Origin: Cyclobacteriaceae bacterium
Lineage (GTDB): Bacteria; Bacteroidota; Bacteroidia; Cytophagales; Cyclobacteriaceae
NCBI GenBank assembly: GCA_013141055.1
Contig: JABFRS010000002.1
Coordinates: 1-64,000 of the forward strand
Reading direction: 5' to 3'
Length of the DNA stretch: 64,000 nt
Part shown: piece by piece, positions 10,106 through 19,090 of the stretch
How positions within the stretch are numbered: the stretch's first letter is position 1
Layout of the letters: every line of letters starts with the position of its first letter
The notes under the pieces: model-generated
Databases searched by the model: none
What the model was told of the DNA's origin: nothing
Seen by the model: only the letters and a program-made list of their open reading frames with translations
Made by a program: the position numbers and the translations under genes

Positions 10106-11856
10106 GATTAGAGCATTTTCAAAATCTTAATAAACTAATGTCAGCAGTAAGGCTTTGTGCTCTCGTTGTTTTCATCACCGTGAGCTTTTGTGTAAAGAAT
10201 TCCTTTGCACAGGAAAAGGACAAAGAGAAGTGGGAAAAGGAAGGAGAGGGGGAAATCAAGGATGTGGAAATTGAGATCGTTAAAGACAGAAAGATTGTGC
10301 TCCCAAGAGCCAGCAGGAATTTCCAGAAAGTTCCGCCACGTCCCTATGAACCGATCAAGCCTGCTATTACTTATGATTCCAGAAATTTCAAATTCGCAAC
10401 GCCTGACTATAAGCCTACCATTCGTCCTTTGAAACTGAAGGGTGAGGAACTTCCTAAAATTTACGGAAACTATGTAAGTGGCGGACTTGGCAACTATGCA
10501 TCCTTCTTTGCTGAAGCAAGTGTAACCACCAAGCGAAATAAGGATCGCTTCATGGGAGCACATTTTTATAACCGCACTTTCGGAAATGGACCCGTTGATG
10601 AAAATAACTCAGGTGCTGCCACTACTCAAATCCAGGTCTTTGGAAAGAGCATGGGAAAGGATATCACAGTAAGTGGCGATGCGAATTATGATAACAGAGG
10701 AACATACTTCTACGGATATTATCCGGTGCCTGGAATTGAGGTTGATCGGGATAAGCTGCGCCAAACTTACACGCAAGTATCTTTAAATGTTGGAATTGAA
10801 AATACCAAAGTGGGTGATTTCAATTATTCACTAAAAGGAGGATACAGCAATTTGCAGGATCATTACAATGCTTCTGAGGGAGAAGTATCTGTCAGATTCA
10901 ACAGTTCGTATTCAATTGATGAGTCAAGCAAAATACTTTTGAGCAGTGATTACTTTCTGATTAACAGAAAGGATTCTCAAACAGAGGGCACCCGTCATCT
11001 TTTTAAGATCAAACCCGCCTATCAGTTTACACCCTTTGAAAACCTGGTACTGACTACCGGAGCAAACATTGCATTCACCAATGATCAGTACATTGAATCA
11101 AAAGAGGTTCATATTTATCCCCACGTTAAGGCACAATACCTTCTTGGTCCATCATGGGAAGTTTATGGTCTGGTAACGGGCGACATGGATAAGGTGAACC
11201 TTCATACTCTTTCTTCTGAGAATTTATGGATTGATTCAAACATACCCATCACACATACGAACAGGTCTCTGGAATTTCAGGGAGGGTTGACAGGGAAAGT
11301 AGGAAGGAAGATATCTGTGGGCGCAGGGCTTTCAGTTGCTGCCATGAAAAACTATTACTACTATGTCAATGTTAGAAATGCATTAAGTCCGGATGGAAAT
11401 GTTAATGCTTATAATTTTGACAAGTTCAACGTTGCTTATGATGGTAATACAAGAAGATTCAATCCATTCGCAGAAGTAAGTTTTGCACATTCAGAGGCTA
11501 TAAGCTTGTCACTTCGTGCGGATTACTTCAGTTATGGTGCCGCAGGACCTTTGGAAATTTTGCATCGTCCTACTTATCGGATTAATGCCAACTCCAGATT
11601 TAATATTTATGAGAAGATTGTATTGGAAGCAGGATTCATTGCACAGGGAGGTATGAAATCTCTTGATCCGGCCACAGCCACAGTTATTGACTTGGACGGT
11701 GCATTTGATTTGAATCTTAAAACACGTTATTTCTTCTCAAAGCAATTCTCAGCCTTCATTCAATTGAATAATATGCTTTCAAATAAGTATCCTATTTATC
11801 AGAGTTATCCAGCAAGGGGATTTCAGGCGTTGGCAGGTGTCAGCTGGAGCTTTTGA
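10102..11856 (+). CDS. TonB-receptor-like outer-membrane beta-barrel protein
   Basis: 584 residues. A signal peptide (hydrophobic core LCALVVFITVSFC, cleavage near FAQ) precedes a charged Glu/Lys-rich linker (about 40-60) and then alternating amphipathic strands with aromatic girdles (for example FNYSLKGGYSN, VVGF-like turns), ending with a C-terminal aromatic strand (ALAGVSWSF), as in outer-membrane barrels. There is no plug domain, so it is a barrel-only member. The start may be the ATG at 10102, coupled to the TPR gene by an ATGA overlap, or the ATG at 10138 which gives a more compact signal peptide. Function is otherwise unknown; it may be a porin or the outer-membrane anchor of the TPR partner. 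Confidence 0.8.
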   Translation: MRLEHFQNLNKLMSAVRLCALVVFITVSFCVKNSFAQEKDKEKWEKEGEGEIKDVEIEIVKDRKIVLPRASRNFQKVPPRPYEPIKPAITYDSRNFKFATPDYKPTIRPLKLKGEELPKIYGNYVSGGLGNYASFFAEASVTTKRNKDRFMGAHFYNRTFGNGPVDENNSGAATTQIQVFGKSMGKDITVSGDANYDNRGTYFYGYYPVPGIEVDRDKLRQTYTQVSLNVGIENTKVGDFNYSLKGGYSNLQDHYNASEGEVSVRFNSSYSIDESSKILLSSDYFLINRKDSQTEGTRHLFKIKPAYQFTPFENLVLTTGANIAFTNDQYIESKEVHIYPHVKAQYLLGPSWEVYGLVTGDMDKVNLHTLSSENLWIDSNIPITHTNRSLEFQGGLTGKVGRKISVGAGLSVAAMKNYYYYVNVRNALSPDGNVNAYNFDKFNVAYDGNTRRFNPFAEVSFAHSEAISLSLRADYFSYGAAGPLEILHRPTYRINANSRFNIYEKIVLEAGFIAQGGMKSLDPATATVIDLDGAFDLNLKTRYFFSKQFSAFIQLNNMLSNKYPIYQSYPARGFQALAGVSWSF

Positions 11857-11894
11857 CAGTAGCAGACAAGTAGTATTTATTATGAATTTTAAGT

Positions 11895-11902
11895 TAATTT
11901 TG
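11895..11902 (+). promoter_or_regulatory. Bacteroidetes-type -7 element upstream of the SPOR gene
   Basis: TAATTTTG matches the Bacteroidota -7 consensus TAnnTTTG, 33 bases before the SPOR-protein start. No convincing -33 TTTG lies at the right distance, so support is partial. Confidence 0.4.
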
Positions 11903-11935
11903 TCAGGCATTTGATAGACACTAAACCCCCAAGCA

Positions 11936-12664
11936 ATGGCCACCAACGATTCAAATGAAGGTGATTTAAAAGATAAGCAGGACAATTCAGAGGATAACTT
12001 TGGTCTTCCGGATATTGAATACAAACCCCTGGATACAGAGGAAACACGCGAAGTGAAGGAAGAAGTTACTTCAACTCCAACCTCTACTACGCATACTACG
12101 ACTGAAAGCACAACGTATAAAAGCTCCTACAGCGATTCTACTGACTCTGCCAGTGACGAAGAGCCTAAATCAAAAGCTCCCGTTATTCTTGCGGTAGTGA
12201 TTGTACTGGTATTGGCGGTAGCGGGATATCTCATTTACAATTTTGTGATCAAGCCAAAATCAGATCTTGCAGAAAAAGCAAGACAAGAACAATTGGCGAA
12301 GGACGCTCAATTGAAGAAGCAGCGTGAAGAAGAAGCACGTCTTGCAAAAGAACGTGAGGCAGAAAGATTGAGACTGGAAGCTTTAGCAAAGGCAAAACCT
12401 GTCATCGGAACCATAGAAACTCTTACAGCACGTACCAAAAGGTACTATGTAGTCGTTACCAGTGATATTGATGATGATTTGCTAATGGATTATGCCAGGA
12501 AGCTTAGCGCAAAGGGAATCAGTACCAAGATCATTCCTCCTTTTGGCAGCAAGAATTTCTATCGTCTCACCATTGCGGATCATGATACATTTGCTCTGGC
12601 ACAAGCCAATGCGAATACTGCGAAAGCAGATTATGGTGCTGCGGTATGGGTAATCAAGTATTGA
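11936..12664 (+). CDS. SPOR-domain membrane protein
   Basis: 242 residues: an acidic, Thr/Ser-rich cytoplasmic N-terminus (1-80), one transmembrane helix (about 82-104, PVILAVVIVLVLAVAGYLIY), a charged coiled coil (about 110-155, KAREQLAK/EEARLAKEREAE pattern) and a C-terminal SPOR-like domain (about 165-242, RYYVVVTSDIDDDLLMDYAR ... NFYRLTIADHD). SPOR domains bind denuded peptidoglycan glycans at division sites. The gene stands upstream of the ExbB-ExbD-TonB operon with a 76-bp gap. A role in cell-envelope maintenance is inferred; the domains are seen directly. Confidence 0.82.
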   Translation: MATNDSNEGDLKDKQDNSEDNFGLPDIEYKPLDTEETREVKEEVTSTPTSTTHTTTESTTYKSSYSDSTDSASDEEPKSKAPVILAVVIVLVLAVAGYLIYNFVIKPKSDLAEKARQEQLAKDAQLKKQREEEARLAKEREAERLRLEALAKAKPVIGTIETLTARTKRYYVVVTSDIDDDLLMDYARKLSAKGISTKIIPPFGSKNFYRLTIADHDTFALAQANANTAKADYGAAVWVIKY

Positions 12665-12740
12665 TTGCCTGTTAGACAATAAGGACGTAAAGTCTGGTCT
12701 GATTTTTGATTTTTTTCGACCTGATTATATTTTTTAAACT

Positions 12741-13406
12741 ATGCTCTTTACACAAATTGTTACCACGGCAACTCCACCCGCAGATGATGCGCTGTCAGTT
12801 GTTGACCTCGCCATAAAAGGAGGGTTCATGATGATTCCGATCATCCTGAGCTCGTTCATTGCGATCTATATTTTTGTTGAACGTATTCTTACGATCAATA
12901 AGGCAAATCAAAATCCTGATGCCTTTATGGGAAGAATCAAGGAGATGGTTTTGAGAGGCGACATCAATGGCGCAAAACTTCTTTGCAGCCAGTTTGATAG
13001 CCCCATTGCCCGCATGATAGAAAAGGGTGTAGCACGCATCGGAAGCCCTCTTAAAACGATAGAAGCATCCATTGAGAACGTTGCAAAGCTGGAACTATTC
13101 AAGCTTGAGAAGAATCTCTCTATCCTCGCAACAGTCTCAGGATCAGCACCAATGATGGGCTTTTTAGGTACCGTAATAGGCATGGTGGAAGCATTTATTT
13201 CTATTGCCCAGGAGCAGGGTTCTGTTAGTCCAAAGCTTCTTTCATCTGGGATCTATACTGCGATGATCACCACGGTAGCGGGATTGATCGTCGGTATCAT
13301 TGCGTACCTCGGATACAATTACCTTGTAACCCGTGTATCGAAAGTGGTCCACAAAATGGAGTACTCTTCAATTGAATTTATAGACCTTCTTCAGGAGCCA
13401 CGTTAA
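12741..13406 (+). CDS. exbB: MotA/TolQ/ExbB proton channel protein
   Basis: Inner-membrane proton channel subunit that, with ExbD, powers TonB (or a Tol-like transducer). 221 residues with three membrane segments (about 28-50, 130-155, 170-195) and the family core GSAPMMGFLGTVIGMVEAF and GIYTAMITTVAGLIVGI. It is followed 12 bp later by exbD and then a TonB-like gene, a complete energy-transduction operon. ExbB and TolQ cannot be separated by sequence alone, but the linked TonB-like gene favours ExbB. Confidence 0.92.
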   Translation: MLFTQIVTTATPPADDALSVVDLAIKGGFMMIPIILSSFIAIYIFVERILTINKANQNPDAFMGRIKEMVLRGDINGAKLLCSQFDSPIARMIEKGVARIGSPLKTIEASIENVAKLELFKLEKNLSILATVSGSAPMMGFLGTVIGMVEAFISIAQEQGSVSPKLLSSGIYTAMITTVAGLIVGIIAYLGYNYLVTRVSKVVHKMEYSSIEFIDLLQEPR

Positions 13407-13418
13407 AATCCTCGCAAG

Positions 13419-13817
13419 ATGAAACTTCAATCTCAAAATAAGATCGACGCGTCTTTCAGCATGGCCTCCATGACGGATCTGATATTTTTGTTGCTGGTCT
13501 TCTTCATGCTCACATCTTCCTTTGTTACACCTTCAGGCTTGCCTGTGAATCTCCCATCGAGCATTGCAAGCACAATTGAAGTGCAAAAAGTTTCCGTGAC
13601 AGTTACCAAGGATCTTCAGTACTACGTTAACGATAAGAAAATTACCAAGAACACGCTTGAGTCAGAGCTTAAGCTGAACTTGTCAGGTTCAGCAGGGCAG
13701 GCAGGTATGGTGGTTCTGCATATTGATAAAAGTGTTCCTACCGAAGAGCTGGTTTATGTTGCCGGGATTGCTACATCACTGAAAGCTAAAGTTACTATCG
13801 CCACGAAACCCAAATAG
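13419..13817 (+). CDS. exbD: ExbD/TolR family biopolymer transport protein
   Basis: Partner of ExbB in the proton channel. 132 residues: short cytoplasmic N-terminus, a single transmembrane helix with the essential proton-carrying Asp in MTDLIFLLLVFFML (about residues 18-31), and a periplasmic domain. It is one gene of the exbB-exbD-tonB operon, with 2 bp between its stop and the tonB-like start. Many Bacteroidota carry a doublet of ExbD genes; here there is only one. Confidence 0.92.
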   Translation: MKLQSQNKIDASFSMASMTDLIFLLLVFFMLTSSFVTPSGLPVNLPSSIASTIEVQKVSVTVTKDLQYYVNDKKITKNTLESELKLNLSGSAGQAGMVVLHIDKSVPTEELVYVAGIATSLKAKVTIATKPK

Positions 13818-13819
13818 TC

Positions 13820-14698
13820 ATGGACGATCAGGAAAAAGAGAAAAAGAACAAGAGAATTGGTTTTCTGATTTCGCTGGGAATTCACTCAGCGATCTTTATC
13901 ATATTGTTTTTCCTGATGGCATGGAGAGCACCGGATCCTCCACTGCCGGAGTTTGGCGTTGAATTGAATTTCGGAATGGATGATCAGGGATCAGGGGAAG
14001 TTCAACCTGAAACTCCTGTTGGTTCTGATACCGATCAGATCGATGAAACCCAGGACAAGCCCGCTGAATCTCAGCCGGAAGAAGTTAAGCAGGAAGTTAA
14101 AGAAGATATCAAGGACGAGAAGGCTATAGAAAAAGCTGTTTCTGATGAGCCCAGTCCTGTAGTTGTTAAGGAAGAAAAGAAGAAGGAAGTCAAAAAGGAA
14201 ATCGTTAAAGACAAGCCTGTTGAAAAGCCAAAGGAGACCGTTATAGCAGAGTACAAGAAGGAAGTAAAGAAAGATCCATCAACATCAGATGCCTCTAAGA
14301 AAGGCAAGGAAGGCAATCAGGGAGACGATAAGGACAAGGTAGGAGACAAGGGAAGTGAGGAAGGAACTCTTGAGGCCAAAGCTCTTTACGGAAACCAGGG
14401 GGGCGGAAATGGTGGTGGTGGAAATGGCTTTGGTTTGTCAATGGCAGGTTGGAAATGGGCAAGCGATCCAAAAAGACCTGAACTTCCTGATAATGAAAAT
14501 GGAAAAGTTGTATTTGAGATTGAATGCGATGAGAACGGTGATATTACAAGTATCAAAACCCTTGAAAGGAGTTTAAGTCCCAAAGCTGAGCAAATCTTAA
14601 AAGATGAGATCCGTAATAATTCACTGGAAAGAACTTCTGGAGGCCGTGCTCCAGAGCGCTCCAAAGGGAAAATTATCTTTATTCTTAAGACAAAATAG
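13820..14698 (+). CDS. TonB-like energy transducer
   Basis: 292 residues. A cytoplasmic basic N-terminus and a signal-anchor helix (about 14-34, ISLGIHSAIFIILFFLMAW) with the conserved membrane His of TonB-like proteins are followed by a very long Lys/Glu/Pro-rich periplasmic spacer (about 60-190), a Gly-rich stretch (GGGNGGGGNG), and a TonB-C-like domain (about 220-292, GKVVFEIECDENGDI ... KGKIIFILK). This protein should span the periplasm and pass energy to outer-membrane receptors. Last gene of the exbB-exbD operon and convergent with the SDR gene. Confidence 0.85.
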   Translation: MDDQEKEKKNKRIGFLISLGIHSAIFIILFFLMAWRAPDPPLPEFGVELNFGMDDQGSGEVQPETPVGSDTDQIDETQDKPAESQPEEVKQEVKEDIKDEKAIEKAVSDEPSPVVVKEEKKKEVKKEIVKDKPVEKPKETVIAEYKKEVKKDPSTSDASKKGKEGNQGDDKDKVGDKGSEEGTLEAKALYGNQGGGNGGGGNGFGLSMAGWKWASDPKRPELPDNENGKVVFEIECDENGDITSIKTLERSLSPKAEQILKDEIRNNSLERTSGGRAPERSKGKIIFILKTK

Positions 14699-14712
14699 AG
14701 TTATCTAACTGA

Positions 14713-15492
14713 TTAATTATCAGTCTTGTAAAGGTTCTTTGCGATCGTCTCACTTAAGACCTTAGGAAGCAAGCCGACGGCCTTCACACTGATCCAGTTC
14801 ATGAATCCCGGAATGATCTCGGCATTGCCGGCAAACATTCCATCGATGGAAATCTTAGCCACTGGCTCAGCCTTCATTGTGAACTTCTCAGCCTTTTCTT
14901 TCATGAACCCAAGATTGGCGCGATCAATAAACCCAGTCGAAGTTGACCCAGGGCTTACACACGACACGGACACAGGACCACCCTTTAATTCCCATCGAAG
15001 TCCGCGTGTGAACAACACAACAAACGCTTTGGTGGCAGCGTATGTCGTTAGCGTTGGCACCGCCTGATACGATGCAGTGCTGGCAACATTAAGGATATAA
15101 GCTTTGTTATTTTTCTCAAGCTCAGGCAATAAGACTTTACAGAAGTCAGCAAGCGAAAGCATGTTAAGCTGCATCATCTGATTAAGCTCAGCACGTGATA
15201 TGTCTTTGAGATTTCCCCAGGAACCGAAGCCCGCATTATTGATCAATATGTCAATAGCGTAGTTCTTTTGATCAAGCCACTCTTTTACACGGAGTGCTGC
15301 ATCATTGAGAGAAAGATCAATTGAAAGGTATTCTGCCTTGACGCCGAATTTCTGACGAAGCTCCTCTGAATTCTTTTTCAGTGAGTCTTCGGATCTCGCA
15401 AGCAACAGGATATCATGCTTACGGGAAGCCAGTTCTTTAGCGAGAGCCCAGCCGATTCCTCCGCTTGCCCCAGTGATCAAGGCGTATGCCAT
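14713..15492 (-). CDS. Short-chain dehydrogenase/reductase
   Basis: NAD(P)-dependent oxidoreductase of the SDR family, 259 residues with a Rossmann fold. Motifs: TGASGGIGWALAKEL (cofactor binding, about residues 7-21), NNAG (about 87-90), the catalytic Ser in NVASTASYQ and the YxxxK pair in TYAATKAF (about 152-159). The overall type is the DltE/YqjQ-like classical SDR. It lies 7 bp downstream of the phytanoyl-CoA-dioxygenase-like gene on the same strand and is probably cotranscribed with it. The substrate is unknown. Confidence 0.88.
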   Translation of the reverse strand: MAYALITGASGGIGWALAKELASRKHDILLLARSEDSLKKNSEELRQKFGVKAEYLSIDLSLNDAALRVKEWLDQKNYAIDILINNAGFGSWGNLKDISRAELNQMMQLNMLSLADFCKVLLPELEKNNKAYILNVASTASYQAVPTLTTYAATKAFVVLFTRGLRWELKGGPVSVSCVSPGSTSTGFIDRANLGFMKEKAEKFTMKAEPVAKISIDGMFAGNAEIIPGFMNWISVKAVGLLPKVLSETIAKNLYKTDN

Positions 15493-15499
15493 GTGTGGA

Positions 15500-16351
15500 T
15501 TACTTGTTGGTCAGTGCCATCAGGCGCTGATAGAACAAAGGCTTACTTTCTTCAGTACGTGGTTGGAATTTTCCAGTAACGATAGGAACGTACATCACAC
15601 GACGACGGCTTTTCTCACCTACATGAGGCGATTGCGCCACGCGGTGCCAAAGACGACCATCATGAACAGTAAGATCTCCTGGCTCAACATTGAGACCTAG
15701 TTCTTTCTTGTCCGGCTTGTTACTGATGAAATACAACTTCTTGAAAAGCAAGGTTGCGATACCCTTGTTGTGAGTGCCCGGCAAAATGCGAAGGCCTCCG
15801 TTATCCGTTGATGAGTAGTCCATGTGAAGACCAACATTCAACATCGGCATAATCTTATTGCCGTAGAATATGTCACGCAGAGCGTCTGTGTGCCATCCCA
15901 GCTGACTGAAATTGCTTTCAGATGAGTTTACATAATGATTGAAAACAAGGCCATCTTTTTCTGTTTCACCAATGCGTGAATCAGCAGTGCCTACGAGATC
16001 AAATAATGCTGTAAGGCGTGGTTCCTTAATGAAATTTTCGAATACCGAACTGAACTGATTAAGGAAAGCAAAACGCTGAACAATCTTTTTTCCATTAACA
16101 TCAGTGCCATACTTAATCGGCACACCATTTACCATTTTAACATCTTCCTTGATCCATTCTTCCTGAATGCGTACTGACTCATCCAGCATTCCCTTCACGA
16201 CATCCTTACCAACAAAGTTCTTAAAGTGCAAGAATCCATATGTATCAAAGAAATCCTTCTGCTCATCGGTAAGTTTAGAACCTAATGAGAAAAAAGGATA
16301 GGTTCCATTTACCTTAAAGTTGGTCTTTCCATTCTTTACCTGCTCTGACAT
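15500..16351 (-). CDS. Phytanoyl-CoA dioxygenase family protein
   Basis: Fe(II)/2-oxoglutarate-dependent oxygenase, 283 residues. The iron facial triad is visible: His and Asp in GWHTDALRD (about residue 172) and the distal His in DGRLWHRVAQSPH (about 232-244), followed by the Arg-rich RRRVMY strand that would bind 2-oxoglutarate. The start of the domain, FFDTYGFLHFKNFV, is typical of the PhyH family. First gene of a two-gene unit with the SDR, which suggests a hydroxylation-oxidation pair. The substrate is not predictable. Confidence 0.85.
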   Translation of the reverse strand: MSEQVKNGKTNFKVNGTYPFFSLGSKLTDEQKDFFDTYGFLHFKNFVGKDVVKGMLDESVRIQEEWIKEDVKMVNGVPIKYGTDVNGKKIVQRFAFLNQFSSVFENFIKEPRLTALFDLVGTADSRIGETEKDGLVFNHYVNSSESNFSQLGWHTDALRDIFYGNKIMPMLNVGLHMDYSSTDNGGLRILPGTHNKGIATLLFKKLYFISNKPDKKELGLNVEPGDLTVHDGRLWHRVAQSPHVGEKSRRRVMYVPIVTGKFQPRTEESKPLFYQRLMALTNK

Positions 16352-16461
16352 GGTCCGTTTTCTGGTTTAATAGTTTTGCAACGCGCAAATTACTCCAATT
16401 TTATTGAATTATTAACATTAAATCTTGCGATTTTGATTCATTAAACGGCATTTTGGTATTT

Positions 16462-17112
16462 TTAGTTTGATTTGGTATTTCCTGCCGTCCCAGCCACCTC
16501 AGGCCCGTTTCTGTAATACTTTCGAATCAGTAAGAAAACACCATATGTGGCAAGGGGTGCTGCCACCAGGTCAAGTGTATAATGAACGTGCTGCCAGGCC
16601 AGCAAAATGGCTATTACAACCGTTCCAAGGGCATTAAGAATCTTAAAAACCCTCTTCTTTTCAAGAATTACCACGATCATTATCGTGCTGACATGCCCGG
16701 AGAAAAAGAGATCCTTGGCAAAGCCACTGTCCGGATATAGAGCTGAGGAAATAGGATCCACCAGGAGGATCATTCCCGTGGGCGGTTCAAGAGTAACCAG
16801 ATACATTGTAAGGGTCCTCAGAAGGTTAACGGCACAGTAGACCGTAACACCCAGGATTACAGTCTCCGGATCTTTAACAGCCCTGAGAATTGTATTGGCC
16901 ACCGCAAGATAAAGAATCAGGAATATCGGCAATGACCAGTTATGCGGAACGAACAGGTTAAGGAAAACATCATCCAGAAGTATTCCTTTTTTTGGTGTGA
17001 TGACATCGCGATAGAACACGGGCATCAAAAGGAACATCAATAAAAATGTAACAGCACAAAATGTGATGGCCCATTTTGCACGCGAAGTCCTCAGCTCTTC
17101 CCCCCAGGTCAT
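16462..17112 (-). CDS. PAP2-like (sphingomyelin-synthase-type) membrane phosphatase
   Basis: 216 residues with about six hydrophobic segments. The C-terminal half carries FFSGHVSTIMIV (about 140-151) and WQHVHYTLDLVAAPLATY (about 174-191), matching the catalytic histidines and Asp of the PAP2_C / sphingomyelin-synthase-like family rather than the classical KxxxxxxRP PAP2 signature. It may move or remove a lipid phosphate group in the inner membrane. It begins 5 bp after tyrS on the same strand, so it is likely cotranscribed with that housekeeping gene. The substrate is unknown. Confidence 0.75.
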   Translation of the reverse strand: MTWGEELRTSRAKWAITFCAVTFLLMFLLMPVFYRDVITPKKGILLDDVFLNLFVPHNWSLPIFLILYLAVANTILRAVKDPETVILGVTVYCAVNLLRTLTMYLVTLEPPTGMILLVDPISSALYPDSGFAKDLFFSGHVSTIMIVVILEKKRVFKILNALGTVVIAILLAWQHVHYTLDLVAAPLATYGVFLLIRKYYRNGPEVAGTAGNTKSN

Positions 17113-17117
17113 TGATC

Positions 17118-18404
17118 TTATTCTACGATGATGAGATAATAATTCTTCTTTCCTTTTTGAGCCAACAGATACCGGCTCTGAAGTAACTGAAATTCCGGCT
17201 TCTTCTGTGGATCATCCAGCTTGATCTTGTTGATGCTTACACCGCCACCCTGGATCATTTTTCTTGCTTCACCTTTGGAAGGGAAGATGATCTTGCCAGT
17301 CAAATCAGAAAGTAAATCTGTAACCGTAGCAGCACCTGACAATGTCTCCTTGCTGATGCTGGTTTGTGGCACACCTTCGAAAACTGCAAGCAGTGTTTCT
17401 TCATCGAGACTTAACAGATCTTCTGTTACAGAGTTTCCAAATAGTATTTGAGAAGCCTTGACTGCAGAGTCAAAGTCTTCTTTGGAATGAACGCGGGTGG
17501 TGATCTGCTTGCTCAGTTCCTGCTGAAGCGCCCTCATGTGCGGTGCTTTCTGATGCTCAGCAATGAGTGAATCGATTTCTTCTTTTGTCAATTCTGTAAA
17601 GATCTTTATAAAGGATGCAGCATCTTCATCCGATACATTCAGCCAGTATTGATAGAAGCGGTAGGGTGATGTCTTTTTAGCATCAAGCCAGACATTTCCC
17701 TGTTCTGTCTTACCGAATTTTGTACCATCTGCTTTTCTGATCAGGGGAGTGGTAAGGGCAAAAGCTTCGCCGTTATCTTTTCGTCTGATGAGCTCAGTAC
17801 CGGTAACAATGTTGCCCCATTGATCGGAACCACCCATCTGCAGTTTGCAGTTCTTGTTTTTATACAACCAGTAGAAATCATACCCCTGAACTAACTGGTA
17901 GGTGAATTCTGTAAAAGAAAGTCCAGACTCCAGTCGTTTCTGAACAGAGTCTTTCGCCATCATGTAATTTACTGTGAGGTGTTTTCCCACTTCACGGATA
18001 AAATCAAGGAAGTAAAAGTTTTTGAACCAATCGTAGTTGTTGACCATCTCCGCGCCGGTACCCGTGGAAGAGAAGTCGAGGAACTTTTCCAATTGCTTTT
18101 TAACACATGACTCATTATGTCTTAGAACCTCTTCTGAGAGAAGATTTCGCTCCGCTGACTTGCCGGAAGGATCCCCAACCATACCTGTCGCACCACCCAC
18201 CAAAACCACTGGTTTGTGACCACAACGCTGAAAGTGAACCAGAGTCATGATTTGAACAAGGTTTCCAATGTGCAGGGAATCAGCGGTTGGATCAAAACCA
18301 ATATAGCCGGCCGTTGACTCCTTCTGGAGCAGCTCTTCGGTACCTGGCATCACGTCGTGAATCATGCCGCGCCAGGTTAGCTCACTGACAAAATTTTTCT
18401 TCAT
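17118..18404 (-). CDS. tyrS: Tyrosyl-tRNA synthetase
   Basis: Class I aminoacyl-tRNA synthetase that charges tRNA-Tyr; 428 residues, the usual bacterial TyrRS size. Landmarks: the HIGH-type motif HIGNLVQ (about residues 42-48), [18 protein letters not shown] after it, the tyrosine/tRNA contacts [12 protein letters not shown] and GGSDQWGNI, the KMSKS-equivalent KFGKTEQG (about 230-237), and a C-terminal S4 domain (about 360-428). A promoter-like TATATTTG element lies just upstream. Confidence 0.96.
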   Translation of the reverse strand: MKKNFVSELTWRGMIHDVMPGTEELLQKESTAGYIGFDPTADSLHIGNLVQIMTLVHFQRCGHKPVVLVGGATGMVGDPSGKSAERNLLSEEVLRHNESCVKKQLEKFLDFSSTGTGAEMVNNYDWFKNFYFLDFIREVGKHLTVNYMMAKDSVQKRLESGLSFTEFTYQLVQGYDFYWLYKNKNCKLQMGGSDQWGNIVTGTELIRRKDNGEAFALTTPLIRKADGTKFGKTEQGNVWLDAKKTSPYRFYQYWLNVSDEDAASFIKIFTELTKEEIDSLIAEHQKAPHMRALQQELSKQITTRVHSKEDFDSAVKASQILFGNSVTEDLLSLDEETLLAVFEGVPQTSISKETLSGAATVTDLLSDLTGKIIFPSKGEARKMIQGGGVSINKIKLDDPQKKPEFQLLQSRYLLAQKGKKNYYLIIVE

Positions 18405-18426
18405 TGGAGAGATGTAAATCAGGGCG

Positions 18427-18434
18427 CAAATATA
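18427..18434 (-). promoter_or_regulatory. Candidate -7 element of tyrS
   Basis: On the minus strand TATATTTG fits the Bacteroidota -7 consensus TAnnTTTG exactly, 23 bases upstream of the tyrS start. The -33 partner is weak (a TTTAA-like match), so this is a tentative assignment. Confidence 0.4.
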
Positions 18435-18545
18435 GAGAGAGGACTTTGATTAAAGGCATAGTGGGGGAGAGAGGAAATTTTATCCTCTTATTTTGAATCG
18501 CACAGCAGATTCCTTTTATTGTCCGCTTATTCAATAAATCACTCC

Positions 18546-19016
18546 ATGGAACAACCTACCACGCTTACTTCTGTTGCTGAATTTCACCGGACCTTTAAAC
18601 ACCCTATTCTACCATCGCCGGCAATCCCTGATGCAAAACGATGTGAACTTCGGGTGGCATTGATCGCGGAAGAGCTTCGTGAATTTGAGGAAGCTATTCG
18701 TGATAAGGATATTGTGGCGATTGCCGATGCATTATGCGACATACAATATGTTTTGTCAGGTGCCGTTCTTGAGTTTGGATTAGGCGAGAAGTTTAAAAGG
18801 CTCTTTGATGAAGTTCAGCGCTCCAATATGAGCAAAGCCTGCAAGTCGGAAGAAGAGGCCCAAAAGACGGTGGCATACTATTTTGATAAGGACGGTACGG
18901 AATGTTATTACCTTAAAGAAGGGGATACTTGGTTGGTCTACCGGAAGGCAGATAATAAAACAATCAAATCTGTAGGATATTCCCCTGCAGATCTGTCGTC
19001 GATTGTGGCCGATTAA
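18546..19016 (+). CDS. MazG-like nucleoside triphosphate pyrophosphohydrolase
   Basis: All-alpha NTP pyrophosphatase, 156 residues. The metal-binding helices show EELREFEEAI (about residues 42-51) and DALCDIQYVL (about 62-71), the EExxE...ExxD-type pattern of MazG/PRA-PH-like enzymes. These hydrolyse (d)NTPs to monophosphate, often for nucleotide pool sanitation. The C-terminal 50 residues (KDGTECYYLKEGDTWLVYRK) are an added beta segment. I chose the ATG at 18546; an upstream TTG extension adds only non-conserved residues. Confidence 0.82.
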   Translation: MEQPTTLTSVAEFHRTFKHPILPSPAIPDAKRCELRVALIAEELREFEEAIRDKDIVAIADALCDIQYVLSGAVLEFGLGEKFKRLFDEVQRSNMSKACKSEEEAQKTVAYYFDKDGTECYYLKEGDTWLVYRKADNKTIKSVGYSPADLSSIVAD

Positions 19017-19023
19017 CCGTTTT

Positions 19024-19057
19024 TTTGAACCTAAACTCAGTTTTTTCCTTAGTTTTG
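19024..19057 (+). promoter_or_regulatory. Bacteroidetes-type promoter of the zinc-ribbon membrane protein
   Basis: A -33 TTTG (19024-19027) and a -7 TAGTTTTG (19050-19057, consensus TAnnTTTG) are separated by 22 bases, near the usual spacing, and end 33 bases before the ATG. Confidence 0.5.
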
Positions 19058-19090
19058 TTAACAGTATAACCTTCTAAAAGAAACCTAAAC

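Noticed and set aside
10141..10563. 140-codon minus-strand frame inside the beta-barrel gene
   Set aside because: Overlaps the signal peptide and barrel of a well-supported gene, with no start context or family features.
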